Source of the DNA: Siphonodentalium dalli | Taxonomy: Eukaryota > Mollusca > Scaphopoda > Gadilida > Siphonodentaliidae | DNA: 64,000 bases | Assembly: GCA_032622095.1 (NCBI GenBank) | Contig: CP136066.1 | Coordinates: 146,409,559 to 146,473,558, forward strand | Direction of reading: 5' to 3' | Shown here: positions 40,101-48,300 of the stretch, one piece after another | How positions within the stretch are numbered: the first letter of the stretch is position 1 | Layout: every line of letters begins with the position of its first letter | Translations under genes and position numbers: made by a program | Notes under the pieces: model-generated | What the model was told of the DNA's origin: nothing | Database searches by the model: none | What the model saw: only the letters and a program-made list of their open reading frames with translations

Positions 40101-43100
40101 TGACTAATTAAGGGCCATAACTCTATCAAATTTTATCGGGCCAGGCTGGTTTTCGAACTCGTCCGAAATATTCTTGGCAAGTACGTCTATTCCAAATTTT
40201 AAACAAATCGGAGGACGTTTGTTGAAGTTATCGCGCTAACGAGCTAAAAATTCACGAAAAATGACAAATTAAGGGCCATAACTCTATCAAATTTTATCGG
40301 ACCTTGTCGGTTTTCGAATTCGACTGAGATATTCTTGGGAGACACCTATATACCAAATTTCAATCAAATCGGATAACGTTTGTTGAAGTTATCGCGCTAA
40401 CGAGCTGAAAATTCATGAAAAATAATTAAGGGCCATAACTCTATCAAATTTTATCGGACCAGGCCGGTTTTCGAACTCCTCCGAGATATTCTTGGGAGAC
40501 ACCTATATACCAAATTTCAATCAAATTGGATAACGTTTGTTGAAGTTATCGCGCTAACGAGCTGAAAGTTCGTGAAAAATGACTAATTAAGGGCCATAAC
40601 TATATCAAATTTGATCTGACCAGGCCGGTTTTCGAACTCGTCCGAGATATTCTTGGGAGACACCTATATACCAAATTTCAATCAAATCGGATAACGTTTG
40701 TTGAAGTTATCGCGCTAACGAGCTGAAAATTCACGAAAAATGACTAATTAAGGGCCATAACTCTATCAAATTTTATCGGACCTGGCCGGTTTTCGAACTC
40801 GACTGAGATATTCTTGGGAGACACCTATATACCAAATTTCAATCAAATCGGATAACGTTTGTTGAAGTTATCGCGCTAACGAGCTGAAAATTCATGAAAA
40901 ATAATTAAGGGCCATAACTCTATCAAATTTTATCGGACCAGGCCGGTTTTCGAACTCCTCCGAGATATTCTTGGGAGACACCTATATACCAAATTTCAAT
41001 CAAATTGGATAACGTTTGTTGAAGTTATCGCGCTAACGAGCTGAAAGTTCGTGAAAAATAACTAATTAAGGGCCATAACTATATCAAATTTGATCGGACC
41101 AGGCCGGTTTTCGAACTCGTCCGAGATATTCTTGGGAGACACCTATATACCAAATTTCAATCAAATCGGATAACGTTTGTTGAAGTTATCGCGCTAATGA
41201 GCTGAAAATTCACGAAAAATGACTAATTAAGGGCCATAACTCTATCAAATTTTATCGGACCTGGCCGGTTTTCGAACTCGACTGAGATATTCTTGGGAGA
41301 CACCTATATACCAAATTTCAATCAAATCGGATAACGTTTGTTGAAGTTATCGCGCTAACGAGCTGAAAATTCATGAAAAATAATTAAGGGCCATAACTCT
41401 ATCAAATTTTATCGGACCTGGCCGGTTTTCGAACTCCTCCGAGATATTCTTGGGAGACACCTATATACCAAATTTCAATCAAATTGGATAACGTTTGTTG
41501 AAGTTATCGCGCTAACGAGCTGAAAGTTCGTGAAAAATGACTAATTAAGGGCCATAACTCTATCAAATTTTATCGGACCTGGCCGGTTTTCGAACTCGAC
41601 TGAGATATTCTTGGGAGACACCTATATACCAAATTTCAATCAAATCGGATAACGTTTGTTGAAGTTATCGCGCTAACGAGCTGAAAATTCATGAAAAATA
41701 ATTAAGGGCCATAACTCTATCAAATTTTATCGGACCTGGCCGGTTTTCGAACTCCTCCGAGATATTCTTGGGAGACACCTATATACCAAATTTCAATCAA
41801 ATTGGATAACGTTTGTTGAAGTTATCGCGCTAACGAGCTGAAAGTTCGTGAAAAATGACTAATTAAGGGCCATAACTATATCAAATTTGATCGGACCAGG
41901 CCGGTTTTCGAACTCGTCCGAGATATTCTTGGGAGACACCTATATACCAAATTTCAATCAAATCGGATAACGTTTGTTGAAGTTATCGCGCTAACGAGCC
42001 GAAAATTCATGAAAAATAATTAAGGGCCATAACTCTATCAAATTTTATCGGACCAGGCCGGTTTTCGAACTCCTCCGAGATATTCTTGGGAGACACCTAT
42101 ATACCAAATTTCAATCAAATTGGATAACGTTTGTTGAAGTTATCGCGCTAACGAGCTGAAAGTTCGTGAAAAATGACTAATTAAGGGCCATAACTATATC
42201 AAATTTGATCGGACCAGGCCGGTTTTCGAACTCGTCCGAGATATTCTTGGGAGACACCTATATACCAAATTTCAATCAAATCGGATAACGTTTGTTGAAG
42301 TTATCGCGCTAACGAGCTGAAAATTCATGAAAAATAATTAAGGGCCATAACTCTATCAAATTTTATCGGACCAGGCCGGTTTTCGAACTCCTCCGAGATA
42401 TTCTTGGGAGACACCTATATACCAAATTTCAATCAAATTGGATAACGTTTGTTGAAGTTATCGCGCTAACGAGCTGAAAGTTCGTGAAAAATGACTAATT
42501 AAGGGCCATAACTATATCAAATTTGATCGGACCAGGCCGGTTTTCGAACTCGTCCGAGATATTCTTGGGAGACACCTATATACCAAATTTCAATCAAATC
42601 GGATAACGTTTGTTGAAGTTATCGCGCTAATTAGCTGAAAATTCACGAAAAATGACTAATTAAGGGCCATAACTCTATCAAATTTTATCGGACCTGGCCG
42701 GTTTTCGAACTCGACTGAGATATTCTTGGGAGACACCTATATACCAAATTTCAATCAAATCGGATAACGTTTGTTGAAGTTATCGCGCTAACGAGCTGAA
42801 AATTCATGAAAAATAATTAAGGGCCATAACTCTATCAAATTTTATCGGACCTGGCCGGTTTTCGAACTCCTCCGAGATATTCTTGGGAGACACCTATATA
42901 CCAAATTTCAATCAAATTGGATAACGTTTGTTGAAGTTATCGCGCTAACGAGCTGAAAGTTCGTGAAAAATGACTAATTAAGGGCCATAACTATATCAAA
43001 TTTGATCGGACCAGGCCGGTTTTCGAACTCGTCCGAGATATTCTTGGGAGACACCTATATACCAAATTTCAATCAAATCGGATAACGTTTGTTGAAGTTA

Positions 43101-46100
43101 TCGCGCTAACGAGCTGAAAATTCGTGAAAAATGACTAATTAAGGGCCATAACTCTATCAAATTTTTTCGGACCAGGCCGGTTTTCGAACTCGTCCGAGAT
43201 ATTCTTGGGAGACACCTATATCCCAAATTTCAATCGAATCAGATAACGTTTGTTGAAGTTGTTGCGCTAACGAGCCTAAAATCAGTGGAAAATCTGTAAT
43301 AAATGTGCGGACGAACCCGATTTTTTGTCTGCAGCTTACGTGCATGAATATGTACTCACACACCAATTTTTTTTTAAATCCGTCAATAAACGGTTGAGTT
43401 ATAAGCAAAACACGCCGCCCGTCCGCCGCCCGCCGCCCGCCGCCCGTCCGCCGCCCGCCCGCCCACCGTCCCCCATCAAACTATAAGTCGAGTTTTGGAA
43501 AAAAACTCGACTAAAAAAACAAATACAACCAGTGTTAACAATAGTTTGCAACAAATATGTTTTTGAAAGTTTGATACGCATAATAGCTTTCCATTCACAT
43601 ATGTTCAGATTATCGGAACACCGCGAAAAAGACAAATAAAAACATAATAGAATGGTAATTGTTGTTAACAGCATCAGGTTGCCCCAAAAACATCATATCA
43701 ATTCCGCATGACCAAACAGCGTCATAGGCCATTAGCAGGACCACTTGACAAGGGGTGACAACGACATGCTATATATTTGACGTATATATATATTTATATT
43801 GTATCTCACGTGACTTTGTTATTGAAATCAAGCTTTCCGATTGGTTGGCTACTCGACTCTATTAGTCGTAGTTGTATACTACGCCTTCAAGTCTCTCCCA
43901 TCGTGCACTATGCATATGTAGTTTTGACTACTAAAAATAGTAACGAACACTACATCAAACTTTGTTCTGAAACTACTTGTTATTTCGCCGCTGATCCAAA
44001 TTAAAGCTTCAGTAAGGCGAACATCAATTGTCTGAACTCAGTAAAAGTTGAAAATTTCTGCATTTGTTCGATACAATATAATAATTAGAGCATGACTTGT
44101 CGTGAAATACGCCGATATAGTGCATAGTGCGGTTGTGTAGTTCACTCCGCTTCGCGTCGTGAACTACACAACCTCACTATGCACTATATCGGCGTATTTC
44201 ACTCCAAGCCATGCTCTATTTATTAAATAGAGGATATGAAATGAGTGTTTCTCTCATATGATATTTATGAAACGAGTCTAAGAATTTTCAGTTTTCTCGA
44301 GCCTCCGGCGAGAGAAAACTGAAAATTCGTGACGAGTTTCATAAATATCATATGAGAGAAACACGAATTACATATTCTATTTATCATATGACACCTATAA
44401 ATTGATTATGATGTCCAAAACGCACACAAATCACTAAATAGCTATATGACATCGGCACCAAAAGGTTAATGTGACGTCACTTCATTGCGCCGGAAGCCCA
44501 ATTACACCTGGTGAACTAGCAGAAATAATATGCACGCGAAGATATAGTGCGCTATTCTGTTCTCAGTTTGTGACATTATATCGTATGTTTATTAGATAAA
44601 TACGAATTACATATTTTATTTATCGTATAACAATGTCCAAAACTATATATTTCAAGATTATAATTCCGAGAATTTGGGCATCGCGTTGATTGACGCGCAC
44701 GAATTTGACCTGCATTTAGATAGAAATGCGGCTCGGCCTAGGCTGCCATTCAGCCTATCAGAACACACTTTTTGTCAACAAACCAATCAATTTATCGGAA
44801 GGTGATATGAACTAGTAGTCCATATGAAATTGATTTATGACATACTTTCCAACGTAAATAATGATTGAGTCATATGATAAATATATATATGTACGCTAGC
44901 TAATGAACGACGAGCGCCATGTTCAGATCGTAATCACCTATACATGGGCTCATGGAGTTCATTTTATATTCGAAAAATAATTTGAAAATATGCTTTAAGA
45001 CCCAGTAAGACCCACTTATTTTTTGATTCATCAGATCACATTATTTACAACATATCCATAATGATATACAATTTGAACGAGGAGGCTCCACAACATTGTA
45101 TTATCAACTGATCCGGTCGAATAAGCTGGGAACATGTTGTTTTTTGTGTTATGTGCTTAATTTTGATCTGGACTGTACTGTGAAGTCGATTATTCTCAAT
45201 GTAAGTGGAATAACCCTATCTCTGATACATTCTGGTTGACAACCGGGGAAGAATTGGAATGAATCTGAGCATCTCTATCACTTGGTGGACGCTCCTAGGC
45301 CACAGTTGTTCCGTATTCTGATGGAATATTTCTATTTTTGGTGACACTTCCAAATGGTATATGATATAGAATATGTTGTGTATAATGCTATCTGGGCATT
45401 CGAAAATTAAGTGGGCCTTTAAAATTCAGTGGATACTTGGCTTACACATTTCAAATATGCTTATGTTTTCAGCAGAACAAAACCAAAGTCGGTGTTCGTA
45501 ATGTAATGGGGGGGGGGGGGACTCTGAATACACACATGGGTGTGTTTCTATATCTATTACATATCACAAAATTCATATTATTCAGAGCTCTTCCGAAGAA
45601 AATTTGCTGTTTTTTTATGATCTTGACATAACAAAATCATCGTTACCTGTACATGGTTTAGCCACATAATTACGTCATGCGTATCCAGGGAAAATCTGCG
45701 ATCATCATAGAGCAAACTATTGAAAATGTCCACATAGGTTGGAATTAAAGATGCATAATCCGATTAAACGCTACTAAATTACTATTTATTTGACTTCGGG
45801 GGTAAAACATATTTGATTCGAGTCGAGGAACCCACACATCAAAGCTCAGAGCGATCAGATATCGATTTTTGAAATTAGTTGTCTCCCGAGATAATTATGT
45901 AATTTTTTGGCGGCCTGGCAAATATTCGTCAAGCCGACGGTCTCGGACCAAATTGAGGATGAATATGGATAACTCTAAAATCAATTGGCTTTGGATGTTA
46001 GATATTTGACAATCTGGCACAATTTCGTTGAACAAAATGTTGATAAATAACGGAAATTTTATACCATAGTTGAAAAATATACAGTATTATATTTGACAAT

Positions 46101-46451
46101 TAATCAATTGTGATAACTGAATCGGCATTTCAAGAAATATTGTTGTTGTTGTTGTTGGAATCTGGAGATATGGAACCATCGAATCGGATTGTGTACCTTT
46201 AAGAATACAACAGGTATATAATACAAAAAAATACACACTCACCCCTCTATGATCCCTGCATATTGTGTATACGTCATTCCTGGTGCGTCCGGATCCGGGT
46301 CGTAGTACGCGTCGACATTCCATCGGTCACGTGGTATACGAATCACTCTGTCCTCTCCGTTCTTCAGGACTTCCCAGAATTCATCGATGTTATTGGCGCC
46401 CGGAAATCTGCAGCCGATGCCAACAATGGCGATGGCGTCGTGGTCGTCCAT
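8553..46451 (-). CDS. Animal type I polyketide synthase, KS-AT-DH-(inactive centre)-KR-ACP; six exons, in-frame TAG at codon 558
   Basis: Multidomain enzyme expected to build a polyketide or fatty-acyl-like chain from acyl-CoA units in the cytosol. Joined exons: 46451-46243, 31368-31208, 17604-17389, 14875-14694, 14476-14302, 13753-8553 = 6144 nt, an exact multiple of three. Residues: KS about 4-430 (Cys179 in DTACSSS, His314 in EAHGTG, His352 in NIGHLE); AT about 528-845 (Ser616 in GLSVGE, His723 in RAYHTK); DH about 909-1160 (His918 in HFVQENVVLP, where the usual HxxxG Gly is Glu; Asp1075 in LDACAQ); KR about 1700-1885 (TGGLSGLG at 1711-1718, Ser1842-1843, Tyr1856 in GQTNYAAG); ACP about 1975-2045 (Ser2006 in GLDSL). 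No thioesterase follows. Residues about 1160-1690 show no NADPH-binding ER motif. Start ATG has G at -3 and +4, with an upstream in-frame TGA. The TAG would truncate the protein after the KS. It may be an allele, a recent null mutation, read through, or an assembly error. Confidence 0.93.
13023..13025 (-). other. In-frame TAG (codon 558) inside the PKS acyltransferase
   Basis: The frame reads RFPVFRKAL, TAG, EVSTLLDTYS. The residues on both sides fit one continuous AT alignment (family pattern: PVFR..L.EVD..L), so no intron or shift is needed. A GTG six bases on is not a plausible start for a separate protein. Base context is CTG TAG GAA. Confidence 0.9.
13754..14301 (-). other. PKS intron 5
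   Basis: 548 bp, GTAAGA...TTTTCAG. AT-rich; nothing recognised inside. Confidence 0.85.
14302..14476 (-). CDS. PKS exon 5: KS up to first catalytic His
   Basis: Codons 257-314. Reads GVIATGCNQDGHMATPITAP and ends in IEAH, with His314 the first KS catalytic His. Acceptor TTTATAG, donor GTAAGA, phase 1 end. Confidence 0.92.
14477..14693 (-). other. PKS intron 4
   Basis: 217 bp, GTGAGT...TTTATAG. Nothing recognised inside. Confidence 0.85.
14694..14875 (-). CDS. PKS exon 4: KS GGVN / DGYSRGEG segment
   Basis: Codons 197-256. Reads DCDMALCGGVNYIL...FSADADGYSRGEGCG, a standard KS block. Acceptor CCTCCAG, donor GTGAGT, ends in phase 0. Confidence 0.92.
14876..17388 (-). other. PKS intron 3, with old dispersed repeats
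   Basis: 2513 bp, GTCCGT...CCTCCAG. The part near 16500-17260 holds three diverged ~180 bp units (words CAGTTTTTGACTGG, GGGCACCGG, TTTCAAATCTGAAC, TTGGAAATTTCC). They share words with the repeats at 54300-55030 of the window. Near 15840-15960 a TTTATTCTTCCACCATT stretch with a (CATA)n tract may be a LINE 3' end; not certain. Confidence 0.7.
17389..17604 (-). CDS. PKS exon 3: KS active-site cysteine
   Basis: Codons 125-195 with split Gly codons at both ends. Contains GPSMNIDTACSSSLVAIHQA; Cys179 is the acyl-accepting residue. Acceptor CTTTCAG. The donor GTCCGT is a weak match to consensus but is the only one that keeps the frame and the conserved Gly. The open frame extends on both sides into intron, and those extensions are not coding. 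Confidence 0.9.
18332..18825. mobile_element. MITE with long terminal inverted repeats (~140 bp)
   Basis: The left end GTTATCTGGTGCTTTAATTG is mirrored at the right by CAATTAAAGTGCAAGATAAC. The match runs inward to about 18489 and from about 18670. Flanking TA at 18330-18331 and 18826-18827 suggests a Tc1/mariner-type target, although the outer ACTAG bases are also palindromic, so the exact ends could shift by a few bases. No ORF of note. Confidence 0.75.
19499..19554. repeat. (TA)n and (TATC)n microsatellites
   Basis: A TA run followed by TATC repeats, immediately before the first Helitron-like unit. Confidence 0.9.
19555..20885 (+). mobile_element. Helitron-like unit A
   Basis: Begins TCTATACTATATATTTTG after an A and ends with the hairpin CCGCCGGTGGCGG, then GCTAACCTG and CTAG. 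TC start, subterminal hairpin and CTAG end are the Helitron hallmarks. No Rep/helicase ORF, so non-autonomous. Holds a ~122 bp internal repeat carrying GTGCAGCGCATGCGCAGACG. Confidence 0.8.
20886..22209 (+). mobile_element. Helitron-like unit B
   Basis: Head-to-tail with A, no spacer. Very similar to A along its whole length. Its first bases are TACTATATATTTTGAG, lacking the initial TCTA. Ends CTAG. Confidence 0.8.
22210..23225 (+). mobile_element. Helitron-like unit C, rearranged
   Basis: Its 5' half differs from A/B and carries several diverged copies of the TATATATTTTGA terminus (22227, 22370, 22410). It then has about four copies of the 122 bp internal repeat and an unusual A-rich segment (23000-23100) before the standard CTAG end. 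Confidence 0.7.
23226..24544 (+). mobile_element. Helitron-like unit D
   Basis: Near-copy of units A and B, with the same internal order and CTAG end. Confidence 0.8.
24545..25708 (+). mobile_element. Helitron-like unit E (1164 bp)
   Basis: Complete TCTATACTATATATTTTG start and CTAG end. Its middle differs from A/B/D and contains a duplicated segment (AACACGTGTTTACGTCGTCT at about 24826 and 25165). Confidence 0.8.
25709..26872 (+). mobile_element. Helitron-like unit F, near-identical twin of E
   Basis: Same length as E (1164 bp). The only difference I noticed is in the A-rich run before the terminal hairpin. It indicates a very recent tandem duplication. Confidence 0.85.
26873..28070 (+). 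mobile_element. Helitron-like unit G
   Basis: Like A/B/D but about one internal 122 bp repeat shorter. Ends CTAG at 28067-28070. Confidence 0.8.
28071..28829 (+). mobile_element. Helitron-like unit H, second family
   Basis: Starts TATTATATATTTTGGAAGATC, then a (TG)n run, and ends GAAGTCGGGTCACCTTCTAG. The stem CCCG/CGGG before CTAG serves as the terminal hairpin. Inverted partner of unit I. Confidence 0.75.
28842..29592 (-). mobile_element. Helitron-like unit I, inverted copy of H
   Basis: Reverse complement of H over most of its length, separated from it only by the TA-rich spacer 28830-28841. Ends on the plus strand in ...ATATAATAGA, the complement of TCTATTATAT. Confidence 0.75.
29593..30121 (-). 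mobile_element. Helitron-like unit J
   Basis: Abuts I head-to-tail on the minus strand (CTAG at 29593) and ends GA at 30120-30121 before a T. Inside are repeated GGTCAAGGTCACGTCGCACG blocks, each followed by CCAAGTTTCATCGAAATC. Confidence 0.75.
30278..30365 (-). mobile_element. Second tRNA-derived SINE head (minus strand)
   Basis: The reverse complement reads TAGCAAGGCGCGCTCGCC ... GGGGTTCGAATCAC, resembling a tRNA A box region and B box (GGTTCGAATC), followed by an A-rich tail. Too degenerate to be a working tRNA. Confidence 0.45.
30409..30724 (+). mobile_element. Complete tRNA-derived SINE
   Basis: The head has an A box (TGGCTCAATCGG) and B box (GGTTCAAATCC) with tRNA spacing, an unrelated body, and an (AATC)n tail. 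A 13 bp direct repeat TCAAAGGCCGCTG flanks it (30396-30408 and 30725-30737), the target duplication of a LINE-mobilised insertion. A fragment of the same family is at 8104-8213. Confidence 0.9.
31208..31368 (-). CDS. PKS exon 2: KS segment with FFGIS and MDPQQ
   Basis: Codons 71-123, too short and unstarted to appear as a normal ORF. Reads FESWDNNFFGISDTEAETMD then PQQSIVLE...ALENAGI...GVFIG, which aligns with the universal KS block that follows exon 1. Acceptor CACTTAG, donor GTACAT at 31207-31202. The phase fits exons 1 and 3 exactly. The usual MDPQQR is MDPQQS here. Confidence 0.9.
32279..32521 (+). pseudogene. LINE C-terminal fragment
   Basis: An 80-residue open stretch with RLCSACNSKQIESEYDFILE followed by C, the CxxC...H/D..xxC motif of LINE tails. 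A (GATAA)n tract precedes it. Only this short piece is recognisable. Confidence 0.55.
33951..34466 (+). pseudogene. LINE endonuclease domain
   Basis: The reading frame starts in MSIKIMSSNCRGLNQAEKRR and closes at a TAG caused by a one-base shift near 34458. The next frame carries the end of the domain (DAWRINNENEKRFTWRR, then RLDYFLMS and TDHS at 34490-34680). Confidence 0.8.
34568..35218 (+). pseudogene. LINE endonuclease end and linker
   Basis: Continues the endonuclease (ARLDYFLMS) and a lysine/glutamate-rich linker. RAIWVEDGEKPTKYFLNLEK is a characteristic Tx1/L1 pre-RT motif. It ends by frameshift near 35203. Confidence 0.8.
35313..36026 (+). pseudogene. LINE reverse transcriptase fingers and palm
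   Basis: Contains NWRPITLLNCTYKLAS, DQTGFLNGRYIGDN, LLLVDFEKAFDSVSWKFL and RGCRQGDPISPYIF. It stops at a shift in a T run (about 36017-36026). The catalytic YADD lies just beyond, in another frame. Confidence 0.88.
36353..37231 (+). pseudogene. LINE C-terminal domain
   Basis: 292 open residues including WKHRLLTPLGRITVIKSLIL and FFNFVWGSKRDRVKR...GGLKMVDI, typical post-RT sequence of Tx1/L1 elements. The continuation after the 37267-38695 insertion holds CVRCKDKKESISHIFWECEH. Confidence 0.85.
37267..37969 (-). mobile_element. Helitron-like unit K inside the LINE
   Basis: On the plus strand it begins CTAGAAGGTGACCCGACTTC and ends ATATATAATAGA. Internal GGTCAAGGTCACGTCGCACG and CCAAGTTTCATCGAAATC blocks match unit J. 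Directly abuts unit L. Confidence 0.8.
37970..38695 (-). mobile_element. Helitron-like unit L, chimeric
   Basis: Its ends are of the second family, but 38005-38155 carries the 122 bp-type repeat of the first family (GCGCATGCGC, CGATAGCTCCACCCGTTTCC). It ends GA at 38694-38695 before T. Removing 37267-38695 joins LINE codons as WNIYN-KLPF in frame, with no target duplication: A|T insertion as expected of Helitrons. Confidence 0.82.
40090..43290 (+). repeat. Satellite array, ~157/161 bp monomers with higher-order structure
   Basis: About 20 monomers. The word AGGGCCATAACT recurs at 40111, 40272, 40429, 40590, 40751, 40908, 41069, 41230, 41387 and so on, giving spacings of 161, 157, 161, 161, 157, 161. 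Three monomer types alternate: one with CTCGACTGAG, one with CTCCTCCGAG and AAATTGG and a 4 bp deletion, and one with ACTATATC...TTTGATCGG. First and last monomers are diverged. Non-coding. Confidence 0.92.
43411..43476. repeat. GC-rich CCGCCCG simple repeat
   Basis: Tandem CCGCCCGCCGCCCGTCCG-type units at the satellite's right side, just after a sequence resembling a primer-like CGTCAATAAACGGTTGAGTT. No gene. Confidence 0.8.
44086..44218. repeat. Hairpin palindrome 1
   Basis: Arms of about 59 bp: GCCGATATAGTGCATAGTGC in the left arm is mirrored by GCACTATATCGGC in the right, around a ~13 base centre (44145-44157). Few mismatches. Confidence 0.85.
44245..44364. repeat. Hairpin palindrome 2
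   Basis: Arms of about 55 bp (GTGTTTCTCTCATATGATAT and its complement, then GAATTTTCAGTTTTCTCG) around AGCCTCCGG. Lies 26 bases from palindrome 1. The arms are nearly perfect. Confidence 0.85.
46243..46451 (-). CDS. PKS exon 1: start and N-terminal ketosynthase
   Basis: Codons 1-69 plus two bases of codon 70. It opens with MDDHDAIAIVGIGCRFPGA, the classic start of a KS domain, and includes the RW...YD segment. Donor GTGAGT at 46242-46237. Ends in phase 2; GG joins C of exon 2 to make Gly70. Confidence 0.93.
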
Positions 46452-46563
46452 GTCTTCGTCTATAAATTCAGCTATTGAAGCGAAGCGAAACCATCGGACG
46501 CATATTCAGCCACTGGAACAATGCAAGGTCTGGTTCCTTTGACAAAAAGGTCGAGGTCAAGAC

Positions 46564-46571
46564 GTTATATA
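46564..46571 (-). promoter_or_regulatory. TATA-like element upstream of the PKS start
   Basis: TATATAAC on the minus strand, about 113 bases before the ATG. The position would allow a short 5' UTR, but AT-rich words are common here and an upstream non-coding exon cannot be excluded. Confidence 0.3.
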
Positions 46572-46654
46572 CTTTAATACGGAATTTATTCAATTTATAA
46601 AAATGTGATCCCGACTTTTCACTAGCAAGATACTGTAAAATAAAGAGCGTTTAT

Positions 46655-48300
46655 TACACTTATGTGCAAAATCATTTGGAAAATTGCTATGGCTATTGGC
46701 AAGTTGTTAAAAATACGGGTCGATATATTGCGGAAGCCCATTGCGGTTACTACCATGGACTACACCGATACAGCACTAGAAATTAGTCTGCTCACGAGTG
46801 TGTTGCCATGGGTCGGCGGTCATTTTAGATCGGGCAGGGTCTCGGGATGATTCGAAATGGGGTCTTGAGGGCCACCTTGTAACAGGCTATACCCATAGTT
46901 TGATCTATATCAGTCAAGGGACTGAGCAATGACATGCCATTTGGACCCATTTTGTTTGGAGCGGGTGTTGGAAGGGTTGGGTCGAAAGGTTGTAATGGTG
47001 CCACTCTAGATCACAATTTTGTTTGACCGAAATCCGTCAAAATGGCTGAGCAATATGACGTGGGTCCCAAAGTACTACTGTCTTGTGAAGCACCATACAA
47101 CACTCTATTTTGCCAGGCCAAGGGGCTGATGAATTATAGGTGGCATATTCGTACCTCTCTGGTGGTGATTTGATATTTATTCGCAATAGTTTTGCATTTA
47201 TTCGCAAAAGTATTGTGTTTATTTGCATAACTTTTCATTTATTCGCAATATCATTGCGTTTATTGGCATTACCATTATGGCGGACCCCAAAATACCCCTG
47301 AATATGACATCCATGTCACAGCTCAGCCCTCCTGACAGATTTCCGTCAGGTAATGGATGTTTAGGTTGGTCTCCATTGCACCCATTCGACCCCCGCTAAT
47401 CAACACTCCGCCCAATCCAAAATAGCCGCCGCCCAAAATAAGATAGCCATGTTAAAATAAGATAGCCATGTAATTTCCCAGTCCCTTGACCGATTTATAG
47501 GTCAAACGATGGACGTTGTATGATGGCCAAAAATACTCCTTTCACCACAGCACCCCGCTGATTACAAATGGACGCCGCCCACTGGCAGATAGGGTATTCA
47601 TGTCATTGCTAAGCTCTCTTGGTAGATTTCTGGCAAAAAAGGATGTTGTTTGGTGCATGGTCACATTGTAAAATTTCGACTCCCTATATAACACTCCTTC
47701 CAATCAAACGTTGGGTGGTGTAGGGTGGCCATAAAGACTCCGTCCTTTCGAGCTACCACCAGAACACCCCACCCAATAAAAATTGGCCACCGCCCAATGG
47801 CTACAAATACGGCAACCATGTACATGTCTGTGCTCAGTCCAGAAACCGATTTAGATCAAGCGATGTGTAATGTAGGGTTGTCCCCAATACAACATTGCTA
47901 ACCATCCCAACACCCCATCTGATCCAAAATGATCGCCGCCAAAAAGGCAACACACCAGCAGACTAATGCCTGGGGTTTATCGAAGTAGTCTACATGCATT
48001 GATACAGCGTCATTGATACAAATCGTACCATCTACTATTGTGTTTAAACGCAAAATATTATTGAGTTTAAACGCAATACAGTTTGTTATTGTGAACCATG
48101 TGATCGCTTCCGTAATATGTGGAGCTTTCGTCGACACTTTCCCTCCTTCAAATTACATATTATATTTGGAGGTTCATATTAAGCATATCCGTTTAAAGAC
48201 ATATTATGGACTTGTTCGGTGTGTGAAACTGATAAATTAGTACTCAGGCGCTATGCCAACTGGAGGAATGTAGCATTCTACTAACATCGCCCAAAATTTC
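46655..48300. repeat. Degenerate repeat tract upstream of the PKS gene
   Basis: Old imperfect ~170 bp units share words such as GACCGAAATCCGTCAA, CACCCCGC, GCCACCGCCCAA and AGATAGCCATGT. At 47175-47270 a ~26 bp minisatellite built on TTTATTCGCAA runs about five times. At 48030-48075 GTTTAAACGCAA repeats twice. No gene. Confidence 0.55.

Larger units (their letters stand above)
31369..46242 (-). other. PKS intron 1, with LINE, Helitron-like units, satellite and hairpins
   Basis: 14.9 kb, GTGAGT...CACTTAG. Major contents are listed separately. Stretches 31369-32262, 32522-33700, 43477-44085 and 44365-46242 show no exon, gene or clear repeat beyond short simple sequence. Confidence 0.85.

Noticed and set aside
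40090-43290. CRISPR-like array
   Set aside because: Whole monomers repeat with no unique spacers, and the context is a eukaryotic intron. It is a satellite.
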